Origin: Loripinus fragilis
Lineage: Eukaryota; Mollusca; Bivalvia; Lucinida; Lucinidae
DNA length: 64,000 bases
NCBI GenBank assembly: GCA_964019695.1
Contig: OZ026522.1
Span: 75,609,601 to 75,673,600, forward strand
Direction of reading: 5' to 3'
Part shown: positions 23,158-33,190 of the stretch, one piece after another
Layout of the letters: each line of letters opens with the position of its first letter
How positions within the stretch are numbered: position 1 is the stretch's first letter
The notes under the pieces: model-generated
What the model saw: the letters and a program-made list of their open reading frames with translations, nothing else
What the model was told of the DNA's origin: nothing
Database searches by the model: none
Position numbers and translations under genes: made by a program

Positions 23158-23677
23158 TTTTATCCCACTTCCACATTTCCTCTCAAAATATTAGTAGGCC
23201 TGCCCACGCAGAAAGCGGGACTCTCTTGGTAAAATTGTTGGTGAGATCCCGTCGTCTGCGTAACCAAGCCCGAATCTAGTATCTACAAGAAACAACAACA
23301 AATGAAGTGTGTGAAGGGATACTGTATTGTATCAAGTTGCTTAAATAAGCATTAACACCCAATCACTAATGTTAGTGAAAACAAGCCTGTGACACATGCA
23401 GAAGGTACATTGAATTGCATAATTACAATTTGAAGTTAAAGGAATTGACCTACTGCATGCTTAACAGTGAAGGGATACTGTATTGTATCAAGTTGCTTAA
23501 ATAAGCATTAACACCCAATCACTAATGTTAGTGAAAACAAGCCTGTGACACATGCAGAAGGTACATTGAATTGCATAATTACAATTTGAAGTTAAAGGAA
23601 TTGACCTACTGCATGCTTAACAACCCAGGCAAAATGACAAATACATAAAAATATACCCAGATGGGGTAAACATCTGC
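23158..23677 (-). repeat. Split direct repeat B2 (outer 3' end)
   Basis: Matches B1 across its whole length, from GCAGATGTTTACCCCATCTG (minus strand) to GGAAGTGGGATAAA, with an extra tandem 156-bp unit inside. It is separated from A2 by a 26-bp purine-rich spacer (23678-23703). Confidence 0.85.
23311..23622. repeat. 156-bp tandem duplication inside B2
   Basis: Unit 23311-23466 is repeated at 23467-23622, apparently without change, both starting GTGAAGGGATACTG. B1 has only one unit (from about 24115), so the duplication arose in B2 alone. Confidence 0.9.
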
Positions 23678-23703
23678 ATGGAGAGGAGGAGTGGAGGAGG
23701 AGG

Positions 23704-23967
23704 TCAAACAAAATCGCAGTGCGCCGCAGGTCAAAACTGGCTGGAATGAAATGCAATGATGCAGCAGCCATGGGTAAAGTGTGGACAGGTTCCCCTGCCA
23801 TACAATGAATATTGATTGATGCGCTTACCGAAGGGGGAACCAGCGCAGCAGACAGATGATGCGGTGTCGCTAAAAAAAGATAGAGGTAGCTTGCATACAA
23901 CGAGCTCCACGAAAAGGGAAATTTGGGCGTTCCAATAAAATATGCTATTTGCATAGCATGCCTTTAT
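23704..23967 (-). repeat. Split direct repeat A2 (internal copy of the 5' end)
   Basis: 264 bp matching 35773-36036 at a constant offset of 12069. It abuts B1 directly at 23967/23968, the expected recombination junction. A frame of about 100 codons is open in both A copies on the minus strand but has no domain features. Confidence 0.9.
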
Positions 23968-24325
23968 CCCACTTCCACATTTCCTCTCAAAATATTAGTA
24001 GGCCTGCCCACGCAGAAAGCGGGACTCTCTTGGTAAAATTGTTGGTGAGATCCCGTCGTCTGCGTAACCAAGCCCGAATCTAGTATCTACAAGAAACAAC
24101 AACAAATGAAGTGTGTGAAGGGATACTGTATTGTATCAAGTTGCTTAAATAAGCATTAACACCCAATCACTAATGTTAGTGAAAACAAGCCTGTGACACA
24201 TGCAGAAGGTACATTGAATTGCATAATTACAATTTGAAGTTAAAGGAATTGACCTACTGCATGCTTAACAACCCAGGCAAAATGACAAATACATAAAAAT
24301 ATACCCAGATGGGGTAAACATCTGC
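23968..24325 (-). repeat. Split direct repeat B1
   Basis: 358 bp, one-unit version of B2. On the minus strand it follows the recombinase 3' UTR and runs straight into A2. Confidence 0.88.
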
Positions 24326-25877
24326 CACAAACCCCATTTCGAGCCCATATCCAGGACTCGAAAAGGGGGTTTACCCCATCAGGAGGAGGTGTCGAAGACA
24401 GAAGAGAAAGGTGGGGTGCCTTGTGGTAAAAAACCCTTCACAACACTCTTAATGGTATCAAGCAAATCACATGAACAAACAAGACATAATAATGAGACAA
24501 AAGTAAAGCAAAACATCAATATCAATAGAATTTTTCATTTCTGTTACACTGTACAGTACTTAAATTTTCTCTGGTGAAAGGTAAATGATCATTATTACTG
24601 CCTTTCTGAACATAACTGGTAAGTACACGTTGTACTGTTATAAGGTAAGAGTAGGCTGACAGATAAAGGGGTTGGCGGCCAATGCAGCAAACCACGGTGA
24701 ACCTGCGCAAGACATATACCCTGAGTATGAGATTAAGGTGTTCATATGAATATAATTTGAGGTTATGCATGCCTTTATTATTGTTCTATATTTACCATAC
24801 AATTATTCTTATAGAAAATGCCCATATGCCTGAATGGTTCTAACCCTCCGGTATGAAAAATGTACAGTAAATCATCACTATATAAATGCCGAGAAGGTAC
24901 TGTCAACAACTTTAACATTGTAAAGCACCAGTACAAGTTACAACCGTGAATTTCGAGGTGACCCTCTAGGGCAGGTGTGGTCGCAAAGCATGGAACTTGA
25001 AGGTAGAATGTATCAAAAATTACATAGTGGGACTAAAAATACACTTTGATACAATGATTGTTACCCGAGTGATTACTCTTACTATAATATACATTGGAAA
25101 TAAAAACTGTAGGTGGGCCATTGGCAAATAGAGTGGCCCTTGGTCTAGAGCTGTTGGTTACTTTATGACCCAAGATTACTAAGTAAAAGGATGGGCTTAG
25201 TAAAAAAGGACCACTAGAATGTATGACCATGACTGTAGGAGTTAAGTTCATACAATATATACAAGTAAGATAAACGATGCTACTAAACAGCCTAGTCATT
25301 AGGAGGCAAATTAGCTATCTGGCTAAAAAGTATTTTGACTAGGAGTTTTCCAAACTTTTAGCTTTTACTGTGATTAACTAATAAAGAGGCTGATTAGTAC
25401 CACGTTTTCGACAAAAGGCGTCCTTCAGCCAATACAGAAGGATATACTTAAGAAATAATACTTATGTACACAATAAAGTATACACACTAAAAAACAGCCT
25501 GATCATTACTACTAGGGGGTAAATAGGTCGCTTATACAGTTGTTTATTTTGATGTAACAAAGATTTTAAATATTCCTGCATATACCTTTCAGATTATACC
25601 TAAGAAAATAATGGAAACGCTGTCTAGTAGTGTGTATTCCATCCAACAATGTCCCTCGGCCAACGCAGAGAGACAGCTTTTGAGAAGTAGTATATGCATG
25701 GTTTTATAACTGTTAAACTGTGAGGAAATCACATAAAACTAAATATAATAGTGAAAAACAATGACCTTCGGCCAATACAGAAGGACATTGTTCTTAACCT
25801 CGGCCTACTGATAGTATAGACTGGCAAAAGGAGTAATATTTCTGTTGTAGCACCCGCAGCTGTTACACACAAATTAG
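24326..25877 (-). other. 3' untranslated region of the retrotransposon
   Basis: 1.55 kb between the recombinase stop and B1 with no coding frame of note. It contains three similar short hairpins near 25421, 25650 and 25759 (see separate entry). Confidence 0.6.
25421..25790. repeat. Three related hairpins with a conserved GCCAA loop
   Basis: At 25421-25442, 25650-25675 and 25759-25790 short stems (TCCTTC/GAAGGA, TGTCCCTC/GAGAGACA, CAATGACCTTC/GAAGGACATTG) enclose a 10-base loop that reads (A/G)GCCAA(T/C)(A/G)CA in all three. The stems vary while the loop is kept. Confidence 0.55.
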
Positions 25878-26765
25878 CTAATGGTTGTGAGTTCGAATGT
25901 ATTTTAAAAAGGCATTGCTGTGCCATCGGCCTAAAGATCTAATCTGGGCATCGCTGTCACCCAGTTCAGCTCTGTAGGTTGCAGCCCCTATGCGGAAACT
26001 ATGACCCTTATATTTTGAGCCATCAAGATGGCAAAATTTTAGTGTTTTATGTAACTGGCAGTCAAACGCATGACGGGAGATAGGTTGGCCTGTAATTGAA
26101 CAGAATAAGGGGCCAGGTTGACTGCCACGCAATTGTAGATATGTTTTCAGGGCCTGGACAGGGGACATCTTTGAAGGTCCATGACCAAAAGATATTTTAT
26201 GAGGTGGTCCAGAGACATTGTGCTTGTATTGTCTAAATGTCACAAGTATGATGTCGCCCGAAGCAGACTTAAGGGTCTCAATGTCAGAGAGTTGAAGAGA
26301 AGAGTGAGGGTTTAAAATATTTGTGGTAAGTTCCCCAATGCGAGCAAAAGTGTAAAAAGCAAATTAATACATGGCTTTGAACAGCTGAATATCATATAAG
26401 GTGGGGACGGTATGGTTCAAAGCATCTACAAGTTGATCAAGTATTGCAATGGTTATGGGCAATCTGAGGTCAAATGATGGACGGGAGCGATAAGCTCCCG
26501 CCATTAGCTTGGAAACCATGAAGGAAGTTGTGGGATCAGAGAGACCAGTTATTTTATGTATGTACCCTAAAGCTGATGGGTAAGTTGAAATAGTCTTAGG
26601 GGCCTTGCCTGAGTTATGCAGATATGCCACAAACAAACAAATGTCGGCAGGTGAAATGGGTAGGTTTAAGACTTGCTTATAAACTGAAGTACTGTACGCA
26701 GTGAAAGAGGACCATGCTCTACTATATGTTAATGCTGTGTTGGGTGCTAAAGATGATTTCAACAA
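25878..26765 (-). pseudogene. Tyrosine recombinase of the Ngaro-type element, one in-frame stop
   Basis: A 296-codon frame in one reading phase, interrupted only by TAA at 26364-26366 (codon 134). Codons 1-133 form the helical core-binding domain (LAPNTALTYSRAWSSF; FVAYLHNSGKAPKTIS). The catalytic domain follows with Arg in ARIGELT (codon 142), the H-x-x-R pair in HSFRIG (255, 258), Trp/His in GRWHSNAF (281-282) and the nucleophile Tyr in FLKYIR (289). All catalytic residues of the phage-integrase fold are present. The frame has no ATG at its start and overlaps the RT stop by a few bases, so it was probably made by frameshifting from the RT frame. It would join circular cDNA to the target. 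The single stop makes this copy defective. Confidence 0.9.
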
Positions 26766-28663
26766 TTCATCGACAACTGGAAGAAGTTCTCTGGCAGCAG
26801 ATGGGAGGGAATCTTTGCTGGTTGGAGATTGCTTTTGGGACTGAGCCTCCTGAATCTGGGAATATCTTGTCTGGACAGGGCGTCTGCCAGCAAATTCTTG
26901 GATCCCGCGACGTGCCTTGCCTGGAACAAAATATTAAAGTGTAGGCAAGCAAGAATGAGTGGGCGTAGAAGGCTCATGGTGGTTTTGTCCTTAGATGATT
27001 GTTTATTTATAATTGCAACCAGAGCCTCATTATTGGTGTAGAAAAGGAGGCTATGGTTGCGCCAAAGAGGACCCCAAACCTGTACTGCAACTACTATAGG
27101 GTAAAGTTCCAAGCAAGTGATGTTGAGTGTTTGCCAAGAGAGAGGAAATGGGCCATAAAACCATTGGGAGCCATATACAGCACCATATCCTAAAGATTGC
27201 GCACTGTCTGTATACAGTGACAGTGTTTGACTGGAAAGGAAGGCCTCATTTAGGAACATGGATTTGCCATTATATTGCTCCAAGAACTTAAGCCATAACT
27301 GCATATCGGACTTTACTTCCTGATTGAGGCGGATGTGAAGGTAGGGTTTTGATATACCCATCGTGAGATCAATTAATCTGCGTAAAAATGCCCTGCCACA
27401 GGTAATGACAGAGCAGCAAAAATTCAGAAAGCCTAAAAGGGACTGAAGTTCGCGCAGTCTACATGAATTCCTAGAAAGAAATGTTCTTAGCATGTTTTGG
27501 CATTGGCGCAATTTGTCCTCTGGGAGACTAGCCTCCATGGTAAGGCTGCATAGGGAGATCCCAACAAATGACATAGAAGTATTTGCGGAGAATGTTTTAT
27601 CTTCCGCAATTGGGATGCCCACATCAGTACACATCGAAATGAATGCAGCAAGGTCCCTGGAGCAGCCTACCTTAGTGGTATTTATGAACAAGAAATCATC
27701 AAGGATATGTACAACAGCCTGGCAGCCCAGTTTATTCACGGCAATCCATTCCAGGGCAGTACTGACTTCTTCAAACAATTGGCAAGCGGAGCGGGCCCCA
27801 AAGGGTAAGCATAAGTCGAAATAGAATTGACCCTCCCAAGAGAAACCAAGAAGTTCATGGTCTACAGTGTTTATAGGGCAGATTCTATAGGCAGAAACAA
27901 TATCTGTTTTGCTCATATGACAACCGCGGCCTAAAGTTTTAATTTTGGCAATAGCTTCCTGAATGCCAGCATAAGAGACTGTAGCTCTTTCATCTGGAAT
28001 GTGACTATTTACAGACTGATTTGAATTGCGGGGATATGACAAATGGTGAATAAGGCGATATTCACCTGGTTTCTTTTTGGGAACAATGCCAAGTGGTGAT
28101 AATTTTAAATTAGGGAGAGGTTTGATGGGGTGGGGGCCGGATATACGGCCGGCCTTAATTTCAGACTGAATTTTGTCAGTAACAATAGCAGGATGTGCCA
28201 ATGCAGATTTCAGATTAGGGCTACTTTGTGGACCTCGAGGTCCTTCATAGCCCAGCTTAAAACCATGTTTGAAGCCAGATAGCAAAAACTGAGTTTTTGT
28301 AGGTGAATAACCTTGAAGCCAATATTCTAAACGGGTGGGATTAACTGGGGTTTGAGGCTTAACGGGTGACAGTTGCTGATGCTTTAGAGGAGGTTTGGGC
28401 CCTGTGGCTGGCTTGTTCAGAGGATTGAGGTGGGGTTTTTTGAGCTTTGGTCCAGCACCTGAATTGGGGGTGGTTGGGTTTACCACACTCACGGCAGACA
28501 TGTGGGAATGCACACCCGTTGCACTGGATACCGCGGTTAAACTTGTGACAGCTGCGGATTCTGCGGGAGGCCGGCCGTGGGGTTGAGTCAGACTCCCGCC
28601 CGGGGCGAAAGGGCTGCTGCTTCCGGGACAGAGCAAGGATAAAAAGCTCATTATCGATAACAT
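26759..28663 (-). CDS. Reverse transcriptase - RNase H of the Ngaro-type element
   Basis: A 634-codon uninterrupted frame. Residues 1-130 are Pro-rich linker. The RT domain covers about 165-400: KLSPLGIVPKKKPGEYRLIH, catalytic Asp in MSKTDIVSAYR (254), and the catalytic box ILDDFLF (Asp 322-323), the LDDF form typical of DIRS/Ngaro RTs. RNase H covers about 480-600: YTDSA (Asp 485), CLELYP (Glu 519), YTNNEA and ADALSR (Asp 594). The YTNNEA block normally reads T-D-N-x-A, so a catalytic Asp appears to be changed to Asn. The first 305 nt overlap the gag frame in another phase, so expression probably relies on frameshifting. It copies the element RNA into DNA. Confidence 0.95.
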   Translation of the reverse strand: MLSIMSFLSLLCPGSSSPFAPGGSLTQPHGRPPAESAAVTSLTAVSSATGVHSHMSAVSVVNPTTPNSGAGPKLKKPHLNPLNKPATGPKPPLKHQQLSPVKPQTPVNPTRLEYWLQGYSPTKTQFLLSGFKHGFKLGYEGPRGPQSSPNLKSALAHPAIVTDKIQSEIKAGRISGPHPIKPLPNLKLSPLGIVPKKKPGEYRLIHHLSYPRNSNQSVNSHIPDERATVSYAGIQEAIAKIKTLGRGCHMSKTDIVSAYRICPINTVDHELLGFSWEGQFYFDLCLPFGARSACQLFEEVSTALEWIAVNKLGCQAVVHILDDFLFINTTKVGCSRDLAAFISMCTDVGIPIAEDKTFSANTSMSFVGISLCSLTMEASLPEDKLRQCQNMLRTFLSRNSCRLRELQSLLGFLNFCCSVITCGRAFLRRLIDLTMGISKPYLHIRLNQEVKSDMQLWLKFLEQYNGKSMFLNEAFLSSQTLSLYTDSAQSLGYGAVYGSQWFYGPFPLSWQTLNITCLELYPIVVAVQVWGPLWRNHSLLFYTNNEALVAIINKQSSKDKTTMSLLRPLILACLHFNILFQARHVAGSKNLLADALSRQDIPRFRRLSPKSNLQPAKIPSHLLPENFFQLSMNC

Positions 28664-29387
28664 CCCAAGCCCTATTCGTTGTCTGTTTCAATTTTCTGAA
28701 AGTGGTATCATAAAAATACCAGCTGCCCTTATCATGAGCAATCCTTCTGATTACGTTCATATATGCAGCAAGCCCCTCAGCCTCGGCCGGGAATCTTAAC
28801 CGCCTGACAGATGCAAAAATATTGAATGCATCTGTCCACTGCTCTATATTAAGGAAACGCTTCTTTTGTGTGTTTGTAGAAGACATGACTCCAGTCCGCA
28901 AGTTAAGACAAATATCCTCTGCATCCTCCTCCTGCAATGAGGACAGATCAATATATTCCCCAGCCCAGATTTTTTCCTTTTTTTTGTGTGAAACAAGGGC
29001 ATGAAGAGGTGTTCTGGGGGAAATATAACCATCTGTCACTCCGCCAGAGGACGATGCAGTAGATAAAGTCATATGTGCTTGACCTGTTGTATTGGAGGAG
29101 GTTGGTCCCTCTATGTTGGTCTGGTTTGAGTCAAGTTCACTTGTCGAAGGTGGAGACAATATGCCAGACTGCCTAAGGTTTAACAGGACAGCGTCAGTGA
29201 CTGACTTTGTTATTGTTGCTGTTAACTCTTCAACGTTAAAGTCATTGGTGAGTCTAGATCTAGTGGCACTGTTATCAGGAGCAGATTGAGAAACAGGAAT
29301 CTGGGAACTGCCAACACTATGTTCTACTTGAGATGATTTCCGGCTCTTTGGTGCTTTGAGCGATGTGGTTGATTTGCGCTTAGGCAT
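28359..29387 (-). CDS. Gag-like nucleic-acid-binding protein of the Ngaro-type element
   Basis: A 342-codon frame from ATG at 29387. The N-terminus is basic (MPKRKSTTSLKAPKSRKSS), followed by a Ser/Thr-rich low-complexity stretch to about residue 130. A helical region then follows (IWAGEYIDLSSLQEEDAEDI, QWTDAFNIFASVRRLRFP, AYMNVIRRIAHDKGSWYFYD) which resembles the core of Gag proteins of this class. Near residues 280-312 is a Cys/His cluster, SCHKFNRGIQCNGCAFPHVC then ECGKPNHPQFRC, a zinc-binding motif for RNA packaging. It is first of the three core genes and overlaps RT. Confidence 0.85.
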   Translation of the reverse strand: MPKRKSTTSLKAPKSRKSSQVEHSVGSSQIPVSQSAPDNSATRSRLTNDFNVEELTATITKSVTDAVLLNLRQSGILSPPSTSELDSNQTNIEGPTSSNTTGQAHMTLSTASSSGGVTDGYISPRTPLHALVSHKKKEKIWAGEYIDLSSLQEEDAEDICLNLRTGVMSSTNTQKKRFLNIEQWTDAFNIFASVRRLRFPAEAEGLAAYMNVIRRIAHDKGSWYFYDTTFRKLKQTTNRAWDVIDNELFILALSRKQQPFRPGRESDSTPRPASRRIRSCHKFNRGIQCNGCAFPHVCRECGKPNHPQFRCWTKAQKTPPQSSEQASHRAQTSSKASATVTR

Positions 29388-30716
29388 GATGTTGAAGACT
29401 GTAGTAGGCTGAAAAGAAAACAGAAGACAAGCATAGGTGTATGGAGACGTTATGACTGTGTAACCATTGAAATAAGCTTAATTCTCATGTATTTTCAATA
29501 GGCATTTGTTGATATCTAAAAAACACTGTATCTGGAGTATAAAGCGTATTAACACATATAAGCAAGTACACATGCTTATATGGTAACACACATATAATAC
29601 CCATATTACAAACTGTGCAAACATGATGAATAAATGCACATAAACAAAATTTAGAATTGTATTCACTTGCTAAATTAGCAAGTGACAATGTTCTCCATTT
29701 GCTAAAGGTGTTAATTAACTTGCTTGTTTAATGAAAAGGAGTGTAAAAAACTTATTTCCAGTTATATCCCTAATTAGGAAATTTAACAACTTTTACTTAC
29801 TTTTATTCAATTATGCATTTCAGGCCATTGTGTGGCAGAAAATCTTATTATAATTATTATTATCTTTTTTGTTTCATACAAGGTTTCCTGACAACCAGTG
29901 TGGATCCAGATCAGGATCCCCACAGTTGGCCCTGGAGCTGTTAGGGCTTTCTATGCACCGTTGTCAGTATACAAGCAAATAAGTTCCTGTAACTGACCAG
30001 ATACGAAGACACTTATAAGCATCTGAAGTCTAGAATTACTCACAATGTGAATGTCAACGGCACAGACGGCCGTATAAAACTGTTTATTTATAAAAAACCT
30101 TAATAAGCCTCTTCATGCAGGCTTGTCTTAATCATACGTAAGTAAACAAACTTGACTTAAAAATATACACATATACTCATATTTATATATATATACACAT
30201 ATATATCATAATTGGGATAAATGGTAGTTTACAGCCAGTACTTTACATGCACAGATACATCCTAATCAGGCAGAATGCTGGAAGTTATTTATGTCTGGTC
30301 ACTGTGTAGTACAATAGAAAAAAGGCACTACCATACCCAGACAAAGGTGGGATAAATGGTTAAACCATACCCACAGCCATACAGGCATGAGATACACCTG
30401 GGATAAATGGGAAATACCCATGCCCAGAAAAACATGGGATAAATGGCTAAGCCATACCCATACAAACAAGGCATAAATGCCTGGGATAAATGGAAAAAAC
30501 CCATACCCAGATAAAACAACATGGGATAAATTGCTAAGCTACATACCCATAGACAACAAGGCGTACAGAACTTTGATGCACTGGCCTATGGGATAATAGC
30601 AAGAGTTCCGTACCACCCATCTAGATATAAATCAGAAGCGCGTAAGCAACTTCTTTTTTTTTTATTCATTTTATTTTTAAGCATACAAATATAACTCACC
30701 GTATTGTATAATGATG
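29388..30716 (-). other. Inter-genic part of the retrotransposon
   Basis: 1.3 kb between the hydrolase stop and gag with no coding frame of note. It holds AT-rich microsatellite-like sequence (30135-30210), a tandem array at 30335-30560, and a fragment GTGTGGATCCAGATCAGGAT (29899) like the M3 palindrome core. Confidence 0.55.
30335..30560. repeat. Degenerate tandem repeat with GGGATAAATGG
   Basis: The words GGGATAAATGG and CCATACCCA alternate about six times, with spacing of about 40 bp. Lies between the hydrolase and gag. Confidence 0.65.
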
Positions 30717-31298
30717 TTAATCCAATTCAGTTGCTAAAATTACAGCTAATTTCAAAGATTCATAAAAATTTTTCATGCCAGTGTAATTCAGATGGACTCC
30801 ATCAGAGAGAAAAATGTTATTGGGGCAATTGAACATCCGTCTATGTTTCCAAATTCGAATCCCCGGACAAACATCAATCAAGTTATTCAGATATTGCATT
30901 GTATCACACCGCTTTGACTCATATGTTACTGGGGAAATATCTCTAGGAATAGGCCGAGTGAAAATGTCACATATAAAAATAACTGGGATGTTGTATTCAT
31001 TGTTTAGCCATCCAGACAGGTCTTCTAGTTTTCATGCAAGCTCCAGCGGGCAGCTTGATTCGGTAATGTCATTGCCCCCGATTTGCAGAATAGCAGCCTT
31101 GAACGGAAAGTTCGGGATGGCAAGGCGGGCCTTTTGTTTGAACTGTTCGAAGTCGAAAATAGTACAGTTCTTAACCCATGCACAATGAATCTGTCGGTTT
31201 CTAAGTCCAAAGTTTTGAAAAATTTGTGGATGCATCCCCGAGTTAAAGGCGTCGTCCAAACGTCTAATGAAAGAATGGCCAAAAACTAACACATGCAT
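30717..31298 (-). pseudogene. SGNH (GDSL-like) hydrolase carried by the retrotransposon, one in-frame stop
   Basis: A 194-codon frame from ATG 31298, broken only by TGA at 31032-31034 (codon 89). Block I is VLVFGHSFIRRLDD with the nucleophile Ser at residue 9. Block III is ILQIGGND (Asn 76). Block V is DGVHLNYTGM with Asp 166 and His 169. These are the four invariant positions of SGNH esterases, here with G-H-S in place of G-D-S. SGNH domains are known as extra genes in Ngaro-type elements, where their role is unclear; deacetylation or lipid-ester hydrolysis has been guessed. Here the ORF lies upstream of gag instead of at the 3' end. The TGA could come from a CGA codon by CpG decay. Confidence 0.82.
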
Positions 31299-31788
31299 TT
31301 TTGGCCCTAGAATTACTCACTGGGTTTAAAGGCCATGGGCCAAGTATAAAAGCCAAGGGGTCTGAAAAATGGCCACTATGTTACCTAGTTCTCAAGCAGT
31401 AAACATGCAGCTGTCATCACAGAAAATCCTAAAATTTAAAGCACTTACCCCATAGAAATTTATGAAACTTGGCACACTACTTCTTTAAGACATAAACATT
31501 AAATCCATGTAAGAATTGAAACCAAATTCCATTCTAAAGTTTACTTTTCAGAAAATCTTTTTTGCTGTCTGCTTCAAAATTTAAATATTGCACCAAAGTA
31601 TATTTGACAGCAAGTGGGAGGCCTTATCAGAGTTCATAACCTTAACTGCAGCAGCTGAGAAAGAGCTCATTACACACAAAAATCCAATAAACACTCTATC
31701 TGACACATGGCGGGAGACTGACCTGTTTGTAAACATTTTTTCTATTTACAGTTTTGCTAGAATTTGAAGAAAGTTTTCGACAGACTTG

Positions 31789-32382
31789 CTATTCCCATAA
31801 ATGTCCCATATATGGCACTCCATCTGGGTTGGGAAACCAAGTTCTTACTAAACTTAGCACACATTTTGGCATTATATCGCGCCTATGCCATTCATACTTC
31901 CGATGGCGTGGATCAGCCTGCAATGCCTTCAGTTTCTCAGCTAAATACCGCGGGTCTTTCCATGCATCGCGATGATACATCATTGTCCAGAAGCGTTGAT
32001 ACTTTTCTTTCCTTAGCCCAGAGTTTCTAAGATGGGGGGCCCCATTCTGCTGTTCCCACCAGAGCTGCCGATTTCTTTCATGAGTTATGCAGGGCCTACA
32101 TAGACAAAACATGCACTCATCTTCTTCTGGAACATGGGGAATGTTGTAGTCTTGAAAGCCTTCATTTATCTCCAAATCATGTTCACTTTCAGATGCGGTT
32201 TGTGAAGCTGCATCGTTTCTGGCATGACTCCTGTCATTCTGGAAACTATATGACAAATTTCCGTCTGTCTCGCCCCTGTTCACTTCATTGTAATTCCAAC
32301 CATAGTGACTAAATAGATGATTTATGGTATCCAGTTGTTCCTCAGATACATCTAAAGTAATCCTAATATTTTGATCTTCCAT
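31789..32382 (-). CDS. Cys-rich ORF resembling the P2X7 cytoplasmic domain, in the retrotransposon
   Basis: 197 codons from the ATG at 32382 (an in-frame ATG lies 42 nt upstream). The first 90 residues are acidic and low in structure. Residues about 105-197 are the conserved-looking part: CMFCLCRPCIT, a Trp/Arg-rich stretch (RQLWWEQQNG, KYQRFWTMMYHRDAWKDPRY), then RRDIMPKCVLSLVRTWFPNP followed by DGVPYMGHLWE. The last block follows the pattern [IV]-[LM]-P-x-C-x(4)-[IV]-R-x-x-[FY]-P-x-x-x-G-x-Y-x-G, which ends the intracellular ballast domain of P2X7 receptors and related stand-alone invertebrate proteins. The clustered Cys/His would bind zinc. It has the same orientation as the hydrolase and gag. 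The similarity is recalled, not searched. Confidence 0.5.
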   Translation of the reverse strand: MEDQNIRITLDVSEEQLDTINHLFSHYGWNYNEVNRGETDGNLSYSFQNDRSHARNDAASQTASESEHDLEINEGFQDYNIPHVPEEDECMFCLCRPCITHERNRQLWWEQQNGAPHLRNSGLRKEKYQRFWTMMYHRDAWKDPRYLAEKLKALQADPRHRKYEWHRRDIMPKCVLSLVRTWFPNPDGVPYMGHLWE

Positions 32383-33190
32383 GATAAGGTTATAATAAAA
32401 CATAAACACATGTAAATCTAACACCCACTGTAAGTAAATGTAGTTTATCTAATTGATGGACTGATAATGTCCAAATGTGTAAAATATTAATTACCTGGGA
32501 AAGATGGAAGAAACCAAATCCACTTTCCAAAGGGGTGATAAGACACTAATTAATTCATCATTAATATCAATAATATTTAATATGAAATGTGGTTTCAGTT
32601 GAAAAGCATACATTGAAATATTTACACATTGGGTTGTCTTTATTAATGTAAAAATTATCTTTGGAAGATAAGGGGTAAGACTAGATTTATGCTAATTGAA
32701 CTCTGACCCCCCACCCCTTGTAAATGGTGCAGGTGTACTATTCCAGAACAGAAACAGGAAAACCACACTTACATTAGAAAGTTCAAGGATAAACAGCTAT
32801 ATACAGCGTTTTTGTGTTTAGTAATATTGACAATTTCAAAGCTAAAAATATATCATTTGGACCAGGACCTGAGACTTTTTTTTATCACATTTGCGCAAAA
32901 GCATCTTTTAAATGCCCGAGCTGACATATCCTGTGGGGCTAGGTCTAAAGTTTGGTCTGATTGAAATTGCATCTATAACCATACTTTGTGTATGCGAAAA
33001 GCAAATGCTCTGGCGAGACTACGTAGAAATGCAGGCTGCTCTGAGCCTGTGCTGATTGCCGTTACGATAAAAACCAAAATCTCATTTACTGGTTCATCTT
33101 TCTCTTTTTTCTCTGTTATAAACATAGAATATGGCTACTCATTAGAACTGCCCCGGGCCTTGGGGCGGCTCTTATGAATACCCCCAATCT

